From contig JANXCV010000002.1 of assembly GCA_025059235.1 (NCBI GenBank), forward strand, positions 81,498-145,497: a DNA stretch of 64,000 nucleotides. The letters are read 5' to 3'. This document shows positions 8,890-19,500 of this stretch, piece by piece (the stretch's first letter is position 1; each line of letters opens with the position of its first letter). Origin of the DNA: Candidatus Calescibacterium sp. (lineage in GTDB: Bacteria; DRYD01). The notes under the pieces are model-generated. The model made no database searches, had not been told where the DNA came from, and saw nothing but the letters and a program-made list of their open reading frames with translations. The position numbers and the translations under genes were made by a program.

Positions 8890-10203
8890 ATGAGCAAGAA
8901 ATATTTGTTTGCTTCTATGCTAGTATTTGTAATTTTCATGTTCAATCTATTTTCCTGCTCTAATGAACAGAAAGTTAACCTGAGAGATGAAAGATCGGAC
9001 AATGTTTCTACGCCGGTATTGGTAAAAAAATCTTACCTCGGAACTCTGGATACCTATCTCGAAACCGATGCAAGAGTAGAGTTTGAAAAGATTAGCAATA
9101 TATCCTTTCAGGTATCTGGAAAAATAAAAGATATTTTTGTTAAAGAAGGTGATAGAGTAAACAAAGGACAAATATTAGCTTCTCTGGATAAAACCATATA
9201 TAATCAACAACTTCAGCAAATGTATCAAACTGTTTTGGCTACAAAGGCAAATTACGAACAATCTGTATATAATCTAAAAATTCAGAAGATACAAATAGAA
9301 TCAGAACTTACAAAAGCGGAACTAGCATATAAACAAGCTCTAGAAAACCTCTACCTAGCACAAACATTCCTATATCAATCTAAAAACGATTTTGAAAGAT
9401 ACTCTAAACTTTATGAAGAGGGAGTTATATCTTCACAACAATTCGAAAATATAAAAATACAGTACCAAAATAATCTTACAAATTATTACAATACCAGAAT
9501 TGCTCTTCAACAAGCAGAACAAAACTTGAAGGTAGCTAGGCTTAAAAAAGAGAGAATATCAATATTTGAAAACCAAGTCAAGTTCAACTACTCTAATTAC
9601 CTCTCATCTTTAAAGGGTTATCAAATAGCAAAAGAAAATTTGAAATATACAGATCTATATTCTCCAATTTCAGGAATAATTTTGAAAAAATATCAGGATG
9701 TTGGAAGTGTGGTCAATCCATCCCTACTCGTTTTCACAATAGGAGTACCAGAAAGTAAGATAGTTAAGGCTTCCATATCAGATATAGATGCAAAAAAGAT
9801 AAAGCCTAACAGTAAAGCATTCGTAAATTTTAAAAACAAAAAGTATGACATAATAATAACCAAAATTTATCCCAACATAAACTATATAGGTCAATCCTAC
9901 ATAGAGGCAAGATTTATTGAACCAAATAATGATCTTAACCATAATGACTATGTTAATTTGACAATAGTTACTGATTCAATATACGGTGTTATTATACCTC
10001 GCCAAGCAATAATATACTCTGAACAAAGTTCATACGTTTTTGTAGTAGAAAATAATAGGGCTATCAAAAGGAACATAAAAATAATTTCTAGTTCGGGAGA
10101 ATTATCGGTTGTAGAAGGTATTAAACCTGGTCAAAAGGTGGTTATTGACGGACAATACTTCATTAAAGATGGAGACCTAGTCAAAGTGATTGAAAAGGAA
10201 TAA
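8890..10203 (+). CDS. RND efflux periplasmic adaptor (MFP) lipoprotein
   Basis: Lipobox-like NLFSC; VSGKIKDIFVKEGDRVNKGQILASLD and LYSPISGIILKKYQDVGSVV hairpin/lipoyl motifs. Confidence 0.9.
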   Translation: MSKKYLFASMLVFVIFMFNLFSCSNEQKVNLRDERSDNVSTPVLVKKSYLGTLDTYLETDARVEFEKISNISFQVSGKIKDIFVKEGDRVNKGQILASLDKTIYNQQLQQMYQTVLATKANYEQSVYNLKIQKIQIESELTKAELAYKQALENLYLAQTFLYQSKNDFERYSKLYEEGVISSQQFENIKIQYQNNLTNYYNTRIALQQAEQNLKVARLKKERISIFENQVKFNYSNYLSSLKGYQIAKENLKYTDLYSPISGIILKKYQDVGSVVNPSLLVFTIGVPESKIVKASISDIDAKKIKPNSKAFVNFKNKKYDIIITKIYPNINYIGQSYIEARFIEPNNDLNHNDYVNLTIVTDSIYGVIIPRQAIIYSEQSSYVFVVENNRAIKRNIKIISSSGELSVVEGIKPGQKVVIDGQYFIKDGDLVKVIEKE

Positions 10204-10207
10204 CAGC

Positions 10208-13200
10208 ATGATAAGGCTTGCTCTAGAAAAATGGGTCGCAGTTTTTGTCCTAAGTGTTTCAATACTTCTTATGGGTATAGTATCCGTTATTAACCTTAAA
10301 ATAGAACTTTTACCAGATATAAATTATCCATTGATTATCATTACTACTGTATATCCAGGAGCATCACCTGAAAGAGTAGAAAGAGACCTAACCCAAAAGA
10401 TAGAAAATGTCGTATCTCTGGTAGACAATGTAAAAAAAATAACTTCTACTAGCGCAGAGGGTTTATCCATAGTTAGAGCTGAATTTGAATGGGGAACGAA
10501 CCTAGAATACGCTATATTTGACATAAGACAGAAATTGGATAGAATAAGAGATACTCTTCCGGATGAAGCCGAAACGCCGGCTATAAATAAGCAAAACGTC
10601 AGGTCATTGCTTCCAGTTGCTTTTCTAGCTCTTACCGGAAACTTCGACAGAAAATATCTCAGATTCTTAGCAGATGAAATAGTTTCCAAGAGGTTGGAGT
10701 CGGTTCCAGGTGTAGGTAGTACCACTGTCCTGGGAGGATTGAAAAGAGAAATTCAAGTGATAATAGATCAAGAGTCAGTATACAAATATAACTTCTCTGT
10801 ATTCAATATCGTTAATTCAATAAGAGCAAATAATATTAATATCCCTACGGGATATATAACCTTGGGGAATAAGGATTTTACCATAAGACCGTTTAGTGAA
10901 TTTCATAGCTTAGATGAGATAAAACTAGTTCCAGTCAAGTTTGAACCAGGAAAGACAATAAGAGTTTCTGATGTTGCTCAAGTTGTTGATGGTACAAGAG
11001 ATGTTCAAAGTTATGCCATTTCTAACTTCAAACCAGCTTCTTATATTCTGGTTTTCAAGGAAGCAGATATTAATTCTGTCGATGCAGTCAGAAGGGTAAG
11101 AAATGCTGTACCTTTGATAAATAGATCTCTACCTGAAGGGGCTGAGCTTGAGGTGGTTTTTGGGTTTGATGAGAGGCTAGTACCCATAATAAGAAATATC
11201 CAAGAAGAAGCCTTATACGCTTCTGGACTTGCAGTTCTTATCATATTTTTCTTTTTGCTTTCATTCAGGAGTACTATTATTTCTGCTGTTTCAATTCCTT
11301 TGTCAATATTGGCAACTGCTACCGGTTTGTATTTCAATGGAACATCGATAAATATAATAAGTATGGGTGCTGTTGCTCTTGCAATAGGCAGAATAGTTGA
11401 TGACTCAATAGTCGTAATAGAAGCTATCCAAAGAAATATCACTACTTCGACGATAAAGGGGGTAAATGATCTCAAGGATGTTATCGTAAAGGGTACTAAT
11501 GAGGTTCTTCCTGCGATAGTAGCATCTACTCTCACTACAGTGATTGTTTTTGTTCCCATAGTATTTATTCAGGGGCTTGCTAGAGAACTATTCATCGATT
11601 TTGCAATCGTCATAATTCTAGGGTTATTAGCTTCTTTGGTTGTTGCTGCCTTCGTAGTACCCCCTCTATTCCTGTTATTCTATAAAAACAAATATGACAT
11701 ATTCCATGAAAATTTTACGGACAAGCTTTTAGGACATGTAAAGAAAATATATATAAAAATTTTACTATTGGCTTTAAAAAATAGACTTTCTACCTTGCTG
11801 ATCTCATTTATTATATTTTTGGTATCAATTTTTCTAGTTATTAACACGAAGAAGGATTTTTTGCCTAGCGGAGCTTTTCCCGTAATAAATGTCCAAGTCT
11901 ACAATTCAGTCGGTGGAACACTTTATGACACCTATGAAAAAGGACTTAAAGTTTTAGAGATTCTGTATAATACTGCCATAAAGCATACCGATGTTCTAGG
12001 TGCTACCTTGTCAGCTGGTGGGGATAGCGAAGCAATTAGTTTTATCGTATCAATAGCCGGAGTATCTACTATATCTTCCATATGTGAAACGAGAATAAAA
12101 TTTGATAGTAAGGATTTTAACAAATATCCTATTATTGTAAGTGAAGCCAGAGAGAAAATAAATCAGATACCTGGAATAAGTATAAACGTAACCGATACTT
12201 TTAGAAGTTTGGCAGGATTAGGAGGAACTAAGCAAATAGAGGTGGTTATAACCGGAGAGGATATCGATACCTTGTGGGAGCTAGGTAATAAGTATAAATC
12301 GAGGTTCAGCAGAATCCCTGGTGTTCTGGATCTCGATCTATCCTGGAAGAAGGGAGTTCCTGAACTAAAGGTAGAAGTAGATAGAAGAAAAGCAGCTTTC
12401 TACGGTATAAATACTCTTGATGTTACCAACCTACTTCAATTATCAACCAGTGGAACGTTGGCCGGAAAATACAAAGAAAAAGGATATGAGTATGATATAA
12501 GGGTAAGGATACCCAAGCCCATAAACGAACAACAAATGCTTAACTTACCAATATTCTCTCCTGTTATGATGAAAAACATACCCCTAAGAGAGATAGCATA
12601 TGTGAAGCCAGATTACGGACCAGTAATTGTAGAAAGATATGAAAGGGTAAGATGTATAAGAATATATGGTAACAAAGAACCGACATATAGTCTGAGTCAA
12701 ATCTTAGAAAACATGAAAAAGATATTTCAAGAAGAACCTCTACCAACCGGATATACATATATGTTCAAAGGAGAAGAAGAACAAAGATCTGATACCTTCA
12801 CAGCATTTACTCTGATAATAATTTTAGGTATATTCTTAATATATACTGTCCTTGCTATACAGTTTAACTCTCTTATACAACCGTTTATTCTTATGGTTTC
12901 TATTCCGTTAGAAATTATAGGTGTAGTTATTGCTTTGAATTTATTTGGAACAACACTTAATTTAATGTCTTTAATGGGTATACTTATGGTCACAGGTATA
13001 GTGGTTAGTAATGCAGTTTTATTGATAGACTATGCTAATAAGTTAAGGGAGAGTCAAAATTTATCAGTTAATGATGCTCTTATAGTTGCTGGGACCGTAA
13101 GGTTAAAACCTATTCTTATGACTACTTTAGCTACTATATTTGCTATGATACCTTTGTCTATGGGATTAAGGGAAGGGGGATACTTGTTGAAACCTCTTGC

Positions 13201-13312
13201 GGTAGCTGTTATCGGTGGACTTACTAGCTCGACTCTACTTACACTGATAGTAGTACCCGTCGTTTACTCAGTAGTAGAAGATATAAGAAAAAAATTCATA
13301 AAGATCAAGTAG
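10208..13312 (+). CDS. RND (HAE1/AcrB-type) multidrug efflux permease
   Basis: INLKIELLPDINYPLIIITTVYPGASPERVERDLTQKIE; GRIVDDSIVVIEAI (TM4 DD proton relay); duplicated RND halves. Likely ATG at 10208 rather than ORF start 10190. Confidence 0.92.
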   Translation: MIRLALEKWVAVFVLSVSILLMGIVSVINLKIELLPDINYPLIIITTVYPGASPERVERDLTQKIENVVSLVDNVKKITSTSAEGLSIVRAEFEWGTNLEYAIFDIRQKLDRIRDTLPDEAETPAINKQNVRSLLPVAFLALTGNFDRKYLRFLADEIVSKRLESVPGVGSTTVLGGLKREIQVIIDQESVYKYNFSVFNIVNSIRANNINIPTGYITLGNKDFTIRPFSEFHSLDEIKLVPVKFEPGKTIRVSDVAQVVDGTRDVQSYAISNFKPASYILVFKEADINSVDAVRRVRNAVPLINRSLPEGAELEVVFGFDERLVPIIRNIQEEALYASGLAVLIIFFFLLSFRSTIISAVSIPLSILATATGLYFNGTSINIISMGAVALAIGRIVDDSIVVIEAIQRNITTSTIKGVNDLKDVIVKGTNEVLPAIVASTLTTVIVFVPIVFIQGLARELFIDFAIVIILGLLASLVVAAFVVPPLFLLFYKNKYDIFHENFTDKLLGHVKKIYIKILLLALKNRLSTLLISFIIFLVSIFLVINTKKDFLPSGAFPVINVQVYNSVGGTLYDTYEKGLKVLEILYNTAIKHTDVLGATLSAGGDSEAISFIVSIAGVSTISSICETRIKFDSKDFNKYPIIVSEAREKINQIPGISINVTDTFRSLAGLGGTKQIEVVITGEDIDTLWELGNKYKSRFSRIPGVLDLDLSWKKGVPELKVEVDRRKAAFYGINTLDVTNLLQLSTSGTLAGKYKEKGYEYDIRVRIPKPINEQQMLNLPIFSPVMMKNIPLREIAYVKPDYGPVIVERYERVRCIRIYGNKEPTYSLSQILENMKKIFQEEPLPTGYTYMFKGEEEQRSDTFTAFTLIIILGIFLIYTVLAIQFNSLIQPFILMVSIPLEIIGVVIALNLFGTTLNLMSLMGILMVTGIVVSNAVLLIDYANKLRESQNLSVNDALIVAGTVRLKPILMTTLATIFAMIPLSMGLREGGYLLKPLAVAVIGGLTSSTLLTLIVVPVVYSVVEDIRKKFIKIK

Positions 13313-13325
13313 AAGGGGTGTTTGT

Positions 13326-14195
13326 ATGATCGGAGTACTTCTTATGAGTTATGGAAGCATATACTCTCTTGATGATGTAGAAAGGTTTTATACTCACATC
13401 TTAAAGGGGAAAAAACCAAGACCAACTTTACTTGAAGAACTCAAGCAAAGATTTATTGCAATAGGTGGGTATAGTCCGCTAAATCAGATATCAAGGAAAC
13501 AAGCAGAGAAATTACAGAAAGCCTTGGGAGAAAAATACAAGGTTTATCTGGCATTTAAACACATAGACCCGTACATAGAAGACGTCGTTTTGCAAATGGA
13601 AAAAGATGATATCTCAAAAGCTATCGGTATAATACTTTCTCCATATTACTCTAACTATAACATATCTGACTATTTTAAGAGAGCGAAATCAGAGAAAATA
13701 CATTTTTCATACGTATATGGATATTACGATAACCCGATGCTAATAGAGTGTTTTAAAAGAAGAATAGTTGAGTTACTGGATAGATTGAATAATATTGGTG
13801 ATCTTTTCTTTATTTTTAGTGCGCATAGTTTACCGGAGAAGATACTTCCTGATCCTTATCCTGAGCAGCTTAGATATGTGGTTAATAAATTGGTACAGGA
13901 GCTTTCTATAGAGAACTATGCTTTTGCTTATCAGAGTGCAGGAAGAACCAGTGAAAAGTGGTTGGGACCAGATATACTCGAGGTAATACAAAACACAGCA
14001 AGCAAATACAAAACTATAATTAGTTGTCCAATAGGGTTTATTTCTGATCATCTTGAGGTACTGTATGACATAGACATAGAGGCTAAGAATTTGGCTAAGA
14101 CCCTTGGTAGTGAGCTCTATCGGATAAGACTTCTGAACGATGACGAAGACTTTATAGAAACTTTGAAACGTCTTGTTTTTGACAATGCTGCCTGA
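13326..14195 (+). CDS. hemH: ferrochelatase
   Basis: FSAHSLPEKILPDPYPEQL, YQSAGRTSEKWLGPDI, CPIGFISDHLEVLYDIDIEAKN ferrochelatase signatures. Confidence 0.9.
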   Translation: MIGVLLMSYGSIYSLDDVERFYTHILKGKKPRPTLLEELKQRFIAIGGYSPLNQISRKQAEKLQKALGEKYKVYLAFKHIDPYIEDVVLQMEKDDISKAIGIILSPYYSNYNISDYFKRAKSEKIHFSYVYGYYDNPMLIECFKRRIVELLDRLNNIGDLFFIFSAHSLPEKILPDPYPEQLRYVVNKLVQELSIENYAFAYQSAGRTSEKWLGPDILEVIQNTASKYKTIISCPIGFISDHLEVLYDIDIEAKNLAKTLGSELYRIRLLNDDEDFIETLKRLVFDNAA

Positions 14196-14236
14196 GTTAA
14201 CTATGTATACTCGTAGTTTTTCTTTATGTATTTTCT

Positions 14237-14485
14237 TTATGTATGCTCATAGTTTTTCTTGAAGAAAATTGATCTTACGTACTTTCTTATAAGCTTAGGT
14301 TCTATTATTTTTGTATCTCCGTAATATCCACAGAATTGACAGACGAAATGAGATAGTTTAGGGTAACCGCATTGGACACATATGGATTTAGAATAATTGG
14401 GGTATTGTTGTAGATCAATTTTTTCGTTATTACTTCTTCTGTGTCTTACTCGTGAGCGAGAGAGTTTGAATTTAGGATTTGCCAT
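14237..14485 (-). CDS. rpmF: 50S ribosomal protein bL32
   Basis: MANPKFKLSRSRVRHRRSN and CVQCGYPKLSHFVCQFCGYYGD (zinc ribbon). Confidence 0.9.
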   Translation of the reverse strand: MANPKFKLSRSRVRHRRSNNEKIDLQQYPNYSKSICVQCGYPKLSHFVCQFCGYYGDTKIIEPKLIRKYVRSIFFKKNYEHT

Positions 14486-14501
14486 AGTTATCTACTCCTT
14501 C

Positions 14502-14939
14502 CTACTCTTCTATTTCGTATGTGATATGCTTACTTCTGTTTAACAGTAATTCTTGCTCTTTTTGTTCGTAGTATTTCATATAGGTAGGGATTATTTCATC
14601 TTTAAGATGTCTTTTAAAATTGGTGGGTATTAGAGTGCTATCCCAGTCAAAATTTGCGGCTGCATAGATTAGTTCTTTTACGTTATCTGCATTTTGTCCT
14701 AGACCATAGTTATATAGACAGAAAAAGAATATGTTATATTTTATTCCACTTGGTACAGAGGGATCTAGGATCATTTGTGCTGCTGTTTGTATTACTTCGT
14801 TGGGAGAAAATTCTTTCAATATTTTTTTTTGTGCCCATTCTGGGTAGTTGTTAAGTCCTCCTGCTGCGAATAATAGTAATTCTCTTAGACTCTTTTTTAT
14901 ATTTTCTGGGTATATGTCGTATATTAACATTTTTACCAC
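14502..14939 (-). CDS. hypothetical helical protein between rpsG and rpmF
   Basis: 145 aa ORF on the same strand, overlapping the rpsG end by 7 nt. Confidence 0.6.
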   Translation of the reverse strand: MVKMLIYDIYPENIKKSLRELLLFAAGGLNNYPEWAQKKILKEFSPNEVIQTAAQMILDPSVPSGIKYNIFFFCLYNYGLGQNADNVKELIYAAANFDWDSTLIPTNFKRHLKDEIIPTYMKYYEQKEQELLLNRSKHITYEIEE

Positions 14940-15400
14940 TTGAAGTGGGCAAAGGCTCTATTAGCTTCTGCCATTCTATGAACGTTTTCTTTTATTTTCA
15001 TTGCTTTACCGCTTCCATTGTAAGCTTCTATTATTTCATCTACTAGTTTATCTACCATTCTTCTTCCTTTTTCTTCTCTTGCTACTTGTATTATCCATCT
15101 CATTGCTAGGGTTTCTCCTCTTCTTTCGTCTACTTCTACGGGTACTTGATAGGTTGCTCCTCCTACTCTTCTTGGTCTTACTTCGTATAGTGGTTTTAGG
15201 TTATCTATGGCTTTGTTGAAAACTTCTAGCCCATCTTTTTTAGTTCTTTCTTCTATTTTTTTTAGGGCGGTGTAAAATATTTTTTCAGCTATTGTTTTTT
15301 TACCGTCCCACATGAGTTTATTGATGAATTTTGCAACTCTTACACTGTTGTATACTGGATCTGGTGGTATTTCCCTTATTTCTGCTCTCTTTTTTCTCAT
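14933..15400 (-). CDS. rpsG: 30S ribosomal protein uS7
   Basis: [64 protein letters not shown]. Confidence 0.97.
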   Translation of the reverse strand: MRKKRAEIREIPPDPVYNSVRVAKFINKLMWDGKKTIAEKIFYTALKKIEERTKKDGLEVFNKAIDNLKPLYEVRPRRVGGATYQVPVEVDERRGETLAMRWIIQVAREEKGRRMVDKLVDEIIEAYNGSGKAMKIKENVHRMAEANRAFAHFKW

Positions 15401-15473
15401 TTATGCTTACCTCCACTTAGTTTAGTGTTTATGTGTATTTATAAGATTCTCTAGGAAATGTACATATACCTTT

Positions 15474-16310
15474 TTATATCATTGATCTTAGTCTTCTTAT
15501 TCTTTCTTTTATTGGGGGATGTGTTGAGAATAGTGCTAGAAAGTTTTCGGGATTAACTATGAACATATGACTAGTTGCCGGAGAGTACCTGTTTAGAGGA
15601 ATCTGTTTGGAATAGTAATCTAATTTTTCCAGTGCATTTGCTAGATATATGGGATTGCCTACTATTTGTGCTCCTGTTTTATCTGCTAAATACTCTCTCG
15701 TTCTTGAGACAGCTAGTTGAATAAGTAGTGCTATTATTGGGGCTACGAAGATTAAGATTAGATCTGCCAGAATATTTCTTTCGTTATCTTTACTTGTTGT
15801 AAATATGATGGTCCATCTTAGCATATCTATGAGTATTGTGATTGCCATAGCTATTCCAGCTGCTATTGTTGATATGAGGATATCTCTATTTTTGATATGT
15901 GCTAATTCATGAGCTGTTACTCCCATAAGCTCCTCGTAGTTTAGTAATTCTAGTATACCTCTGGTAAAGGCGACTGCTGAGTTTTTGGGATCTCTACCTG
16001 TTGCAAAAGCGTTGGGTTGGTCCTCATTTATTATGTATACTCTTGGCATTGGTATTCCAGCTTTTTGAGATAAAGATTTGACCATGTTGTATAGTTCTGG
16101 GTAATCATTTTCTTTTACTTCTTGAGCTCTATACATAGTCAAGACTATTTTATCTGAGAAGAAATAGCTAATGAAGTTGACCCCTAGTCCTATAGCGAGT
16201 GCTATAAGCATTCCTATTTCTCCACCTGCTATTTTGCCTACGTATGCTAGGAAAAATGTTAAGATCATAATAAGCAGTATAGTCTTAAAGTAATACCACA
16301 TGCCCCGCAC
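15474..16310 (-). CDS. htpX: M48-family membrane protease HtpX
   Basis: GVTAHELAHIKNRDILISTIAA, AVSRTREYLADKTGA, FSTHPPIKERIRRLR. Confidence 0.92.
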   Translation of the reverse strand: MRGMWYYFKTILLIMILTFFLAYVGKIAGGEIGMLIALAIGLGVNFISYFFSDKIVLTMYRAQEVKENDYPELYNMVKSLSQKAGIPMPRVYIINEDQPNAFATGRDPKNSAVAFTRGILELLNYEELMGVTAHELAHIKNRDILISTIAAGIAMAITILIDMLRWTIIFTTSKDNERNILADLILIFVAPIIALLIQLAVSRTREYLADKTGAQIVGNPIYLANALEKLDYYSKQIPLNRYSPATSHMFIVNPENFLALFSTHPPIKERIRRLRSMI

Positions 16311-16359
16311 CTCCCAATTATAATTTCTCTACGTTTTTTTGTATATCCTTTGGAAGGAG

Positions 16360-16388
16360 TTGTAGTTTCTTGGTAGAAAAAATATACT
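16360..16388 (+). promoter_or_regulatory. candidate sigma-70-like promoter for SRP RNA
   Basis: TTGTAG at 16360-16365, 17 nt spacer, TATACT at 16383-16388. The -10 lies immediately against the predicted RNA helix, so a canonical TSS would fall a few nt inside it. Confidence 0.3.
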
Positions 16389-16486
16389 GGGGTTGGGGCT
16401 ACTGAAGCATAGGCTATGAACCCCGCCAGGTCCGGAAGGAAGCAACGGTAAGTAGCTCATATGCTGTCAGTATAACCCTAACCCCT
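16389..16486 (+). ncRNA. ffs: bacterial signal recognition particle RNA (short 4.5S-type)
   Basis: Invariant GCCAGGTCCGGAAGGAAGCA apical core; closing helix 5' GGGGTTGGGG pairs with 3' CCCTAACCCC; no Alu domain. Confidence 0.93.
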
Positions 16487-16516
16487 GATACCAACTCCAA
16501 TCACCTGTCTTCCTTA

Positions 16517-19500
16517 ATGGATGTAAAAAAACTAGAGGCAATCGTAAAAATAGAACCCCAAAACCCTAAACACTGGTTCAATTTAGGGGTTGCATATCTT
16601 TATGAAAATAAAATAGCTGAGGCACATAAGGCCTTTCAAGAATCAATAAGAAATAATCCCTATTTTGCTCCTTCACAATTTTTTTCAGGAATGTTATTAC
16701 TATATGGAAGAGACTTCAATAATGGTATAAAATATCTTGAAAAAGCTAATACAATTGATGAGAATATATATCAAAAACTAATATCCAATCATGTTGTAAA
16801 AGAGATACTTTTTGGTTTAATCAAGATGTCTACCAAAGTTGTTCAGGACCAATTAGAATTCCAACCTAATAACATAGAGAATCTATCTGTAATGGGTAAA
16901 ATTCTATTATACACGGATAATTTTGAATCAGCGATAAACTACTTTAGAAAGATAATAGAGTTAAAGCCCGATAATTGGGAAGCATATATGTATCTTGGTA
17001 TTTCCTATGAAGGAATCCAAAACTATGAACAAGCTATATTTTATCTGAAAAGGGCTATAGCTATTAATCAGTATCTAGCTGAAGCTTATTGGATAATGGG
17101 AAGAATTTATGTTAAGTTGGGAAATTATGGGCTTGCTATGAAAAATTATGAAAAAGCTGTAGAACTAGTTCCAAACAATACCAGGTATCTCAATTCTCTA
17201 GCAAAGCTATACTTTATACTCGATAAAAATATCCAAGCAATAAAAACTTTACAACTAGCTATAGACATCAATCCAAATTCGAAATGGTCATACTATTACT
17301 TGGGACAGTGTATGGAAAAAGAACTCGAATTTGATATTGCCATAGAACAGTACGAAAAAGCAATAAATATAGATCCTCTGTTTATCGAAGCGAAACTAGC
17401 ACTTGCCAGACTATATCAGCTAAACAATAACCATAAACGGGCAATCGAAATACTGGAAGAATTATCGGTGGAATCCGAAGATGTTGAAATCCTAATGTTA
17501 TTAGCTCAAGCATACTATTCTATAGAAAACTATTTTAAATCCAAAGAGATAACAGAAAAGCTATTGAATTTTAACAAAGAAGACAAAAACGCATTTTATC
17601 TATATGTACTATCTTTGCTGAATATACACAAAAAGAAGTTGGATACTATTGATGAACAAGAATTAATAGTACATCTTGAGAAGGTTTATAACTACAGTCC
17701 GAAGGATCCTGTAATATCCTCTGAACTTTTGAAGATTTATGTTGACAAAAGGGAATTTTTGAAAGCAAAAGAAATACTAAAAAAATCAAATTTGTATATA
17801 AGAGATGAAGAAGTTGCAAAAAGAATAGCTCTGATATACCTACAAGATGAAGATTACATAAATTTTCTTGATACTGTCAAAAAATATAATCTGTTTTCTG
17901 TTGATTTCGTTCTAGATTCAATTTATCTTCTGAGGGAGAAAGGAAGCCCTCTTTTACCATTAATAGTCAATGAAATTGCTAATATTGATAAAATACCAAC
18001 CCAAGAAATGACAAAAATATTTCTACTTTACTTGGAGTATATCTACTTTACAAATACTCTGCAAGCTTTAGAATTTTATAAACAAAAATTTTCCGAAGAA
18101 ACAAAACAAGAATACAAACTATATTTATTTGAATTGCTGATCTACTTCACTCTCTACTCTGAATACAAGGATAAAAAGTACCTAGATATGTTTATTGAAC
18201 TTGCCGATAGGTTAAACCTAAACTATCAAAATATACATTCACTAGATGTATTTTCAGATAAGATAAATAATACAGTAAAGCTAGTTATACTCTTCTACTT
18301 TGTAATACTAAAATTTCAATATGATTTAGTATCCGAAGTACATGAGTTATTGTTTTCATTTCAGGATTTTGAAAGAAATGTGTTGGATGCTACTTTGCAA
18401 GAATTTATACCAATACTGATAGAAAATGGATATTATACACAATCGATTCAAATAATAGATAAATTCAATTTTTCAGATTTTTCGGTTTACAAGAAGCTCA
18501 AAATAGATGCTTTGTCATTGTTAAATAAGAATCAAGATGTATTGAAGGAAGTTGATGAATATTTTGAAAGGTTTTCATATGACTCATACGTTGATTTGAT
18601 TAGGATAATGTCTCTTTTTGAGATCTATGGAGAATTATCGGAAGATTTACTAAATTCTCTTAAAAACATAGTCAATGAATCTAATCCATTAGCCTTAGCT
18701 ATATATGCTAATCACTTATCTAAGATCGATGTGGAAGAAGCTAAGAGATATGCTAATAGAGCTTTGGAATTCCTATATACTGGTAGACACCCCTTTAAAT
18801 ACTCCTATCAACTAAATATCGTACTAAAACTTATCGCTAAATTCTTTGAATCCATTTATCAATTATCTTATATAATAAGAGGATTAAAACAATTGGTTTC
18901 CAAATACCCTAATAACTACATGTTTAATTATTTATTGGCTAGGTATCTATATATCACTGAAGATTATATCGATGCTGAACTGTTTACGAAGAAAGCCATA
19001 AAACTGGCAAAAAATACTTCTCAGCTCCTAGAAGCTCAAAACTTATTAAGTAAAATAAGAGAAGACAAAGAAAAATATCAGATTATGATCAATGAACTTG
19101 AAAAAATGGAACCAAAAATTTCAGAACAAATAGCTCACATAAATACATTATACAAAAAAGATAAAATAGAAGAAATCAACAAAATCCTTCAAGAAATAAA
19201 AGATAGTTATACTTTACGTGATATCATTCTTAAGTTTTATATTTCCGACAAATTGGAATTAAGAGAACAGTTGGTATATTACCTATATCTGCTGAGAAGC
19301 ATTGCTTTTCATGAATCCCACGAGAACCTAATAGAATTACTGGAAAATAAGCTAACATTCTATTCCAATATGGAAGAAGTAGAGGAAATAAAGCAAAGAG
19401 CAGAAATGGACTACTTTAGAATATTCAAACCTATTACAAAGGAAAGAATAGACCAAATAATGCAAACAAATAATATCAAAGAAGAGGAGGTTATAGAAAA

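Noticed and set aside
10324-11559. Antisense ORFs inside the RND permease gene (133 and 172 aa) and many other track ORFs opposite strong genes
   Set aside because: They lie antisense to well-supported genes and read as low-complexity complements of the real coding frame.
7564-13312. RND efflux operon as a novel system
   Set aside because: TolC, MFP and RND components are canonical and carry expected motifs; ordinary efflux pump.
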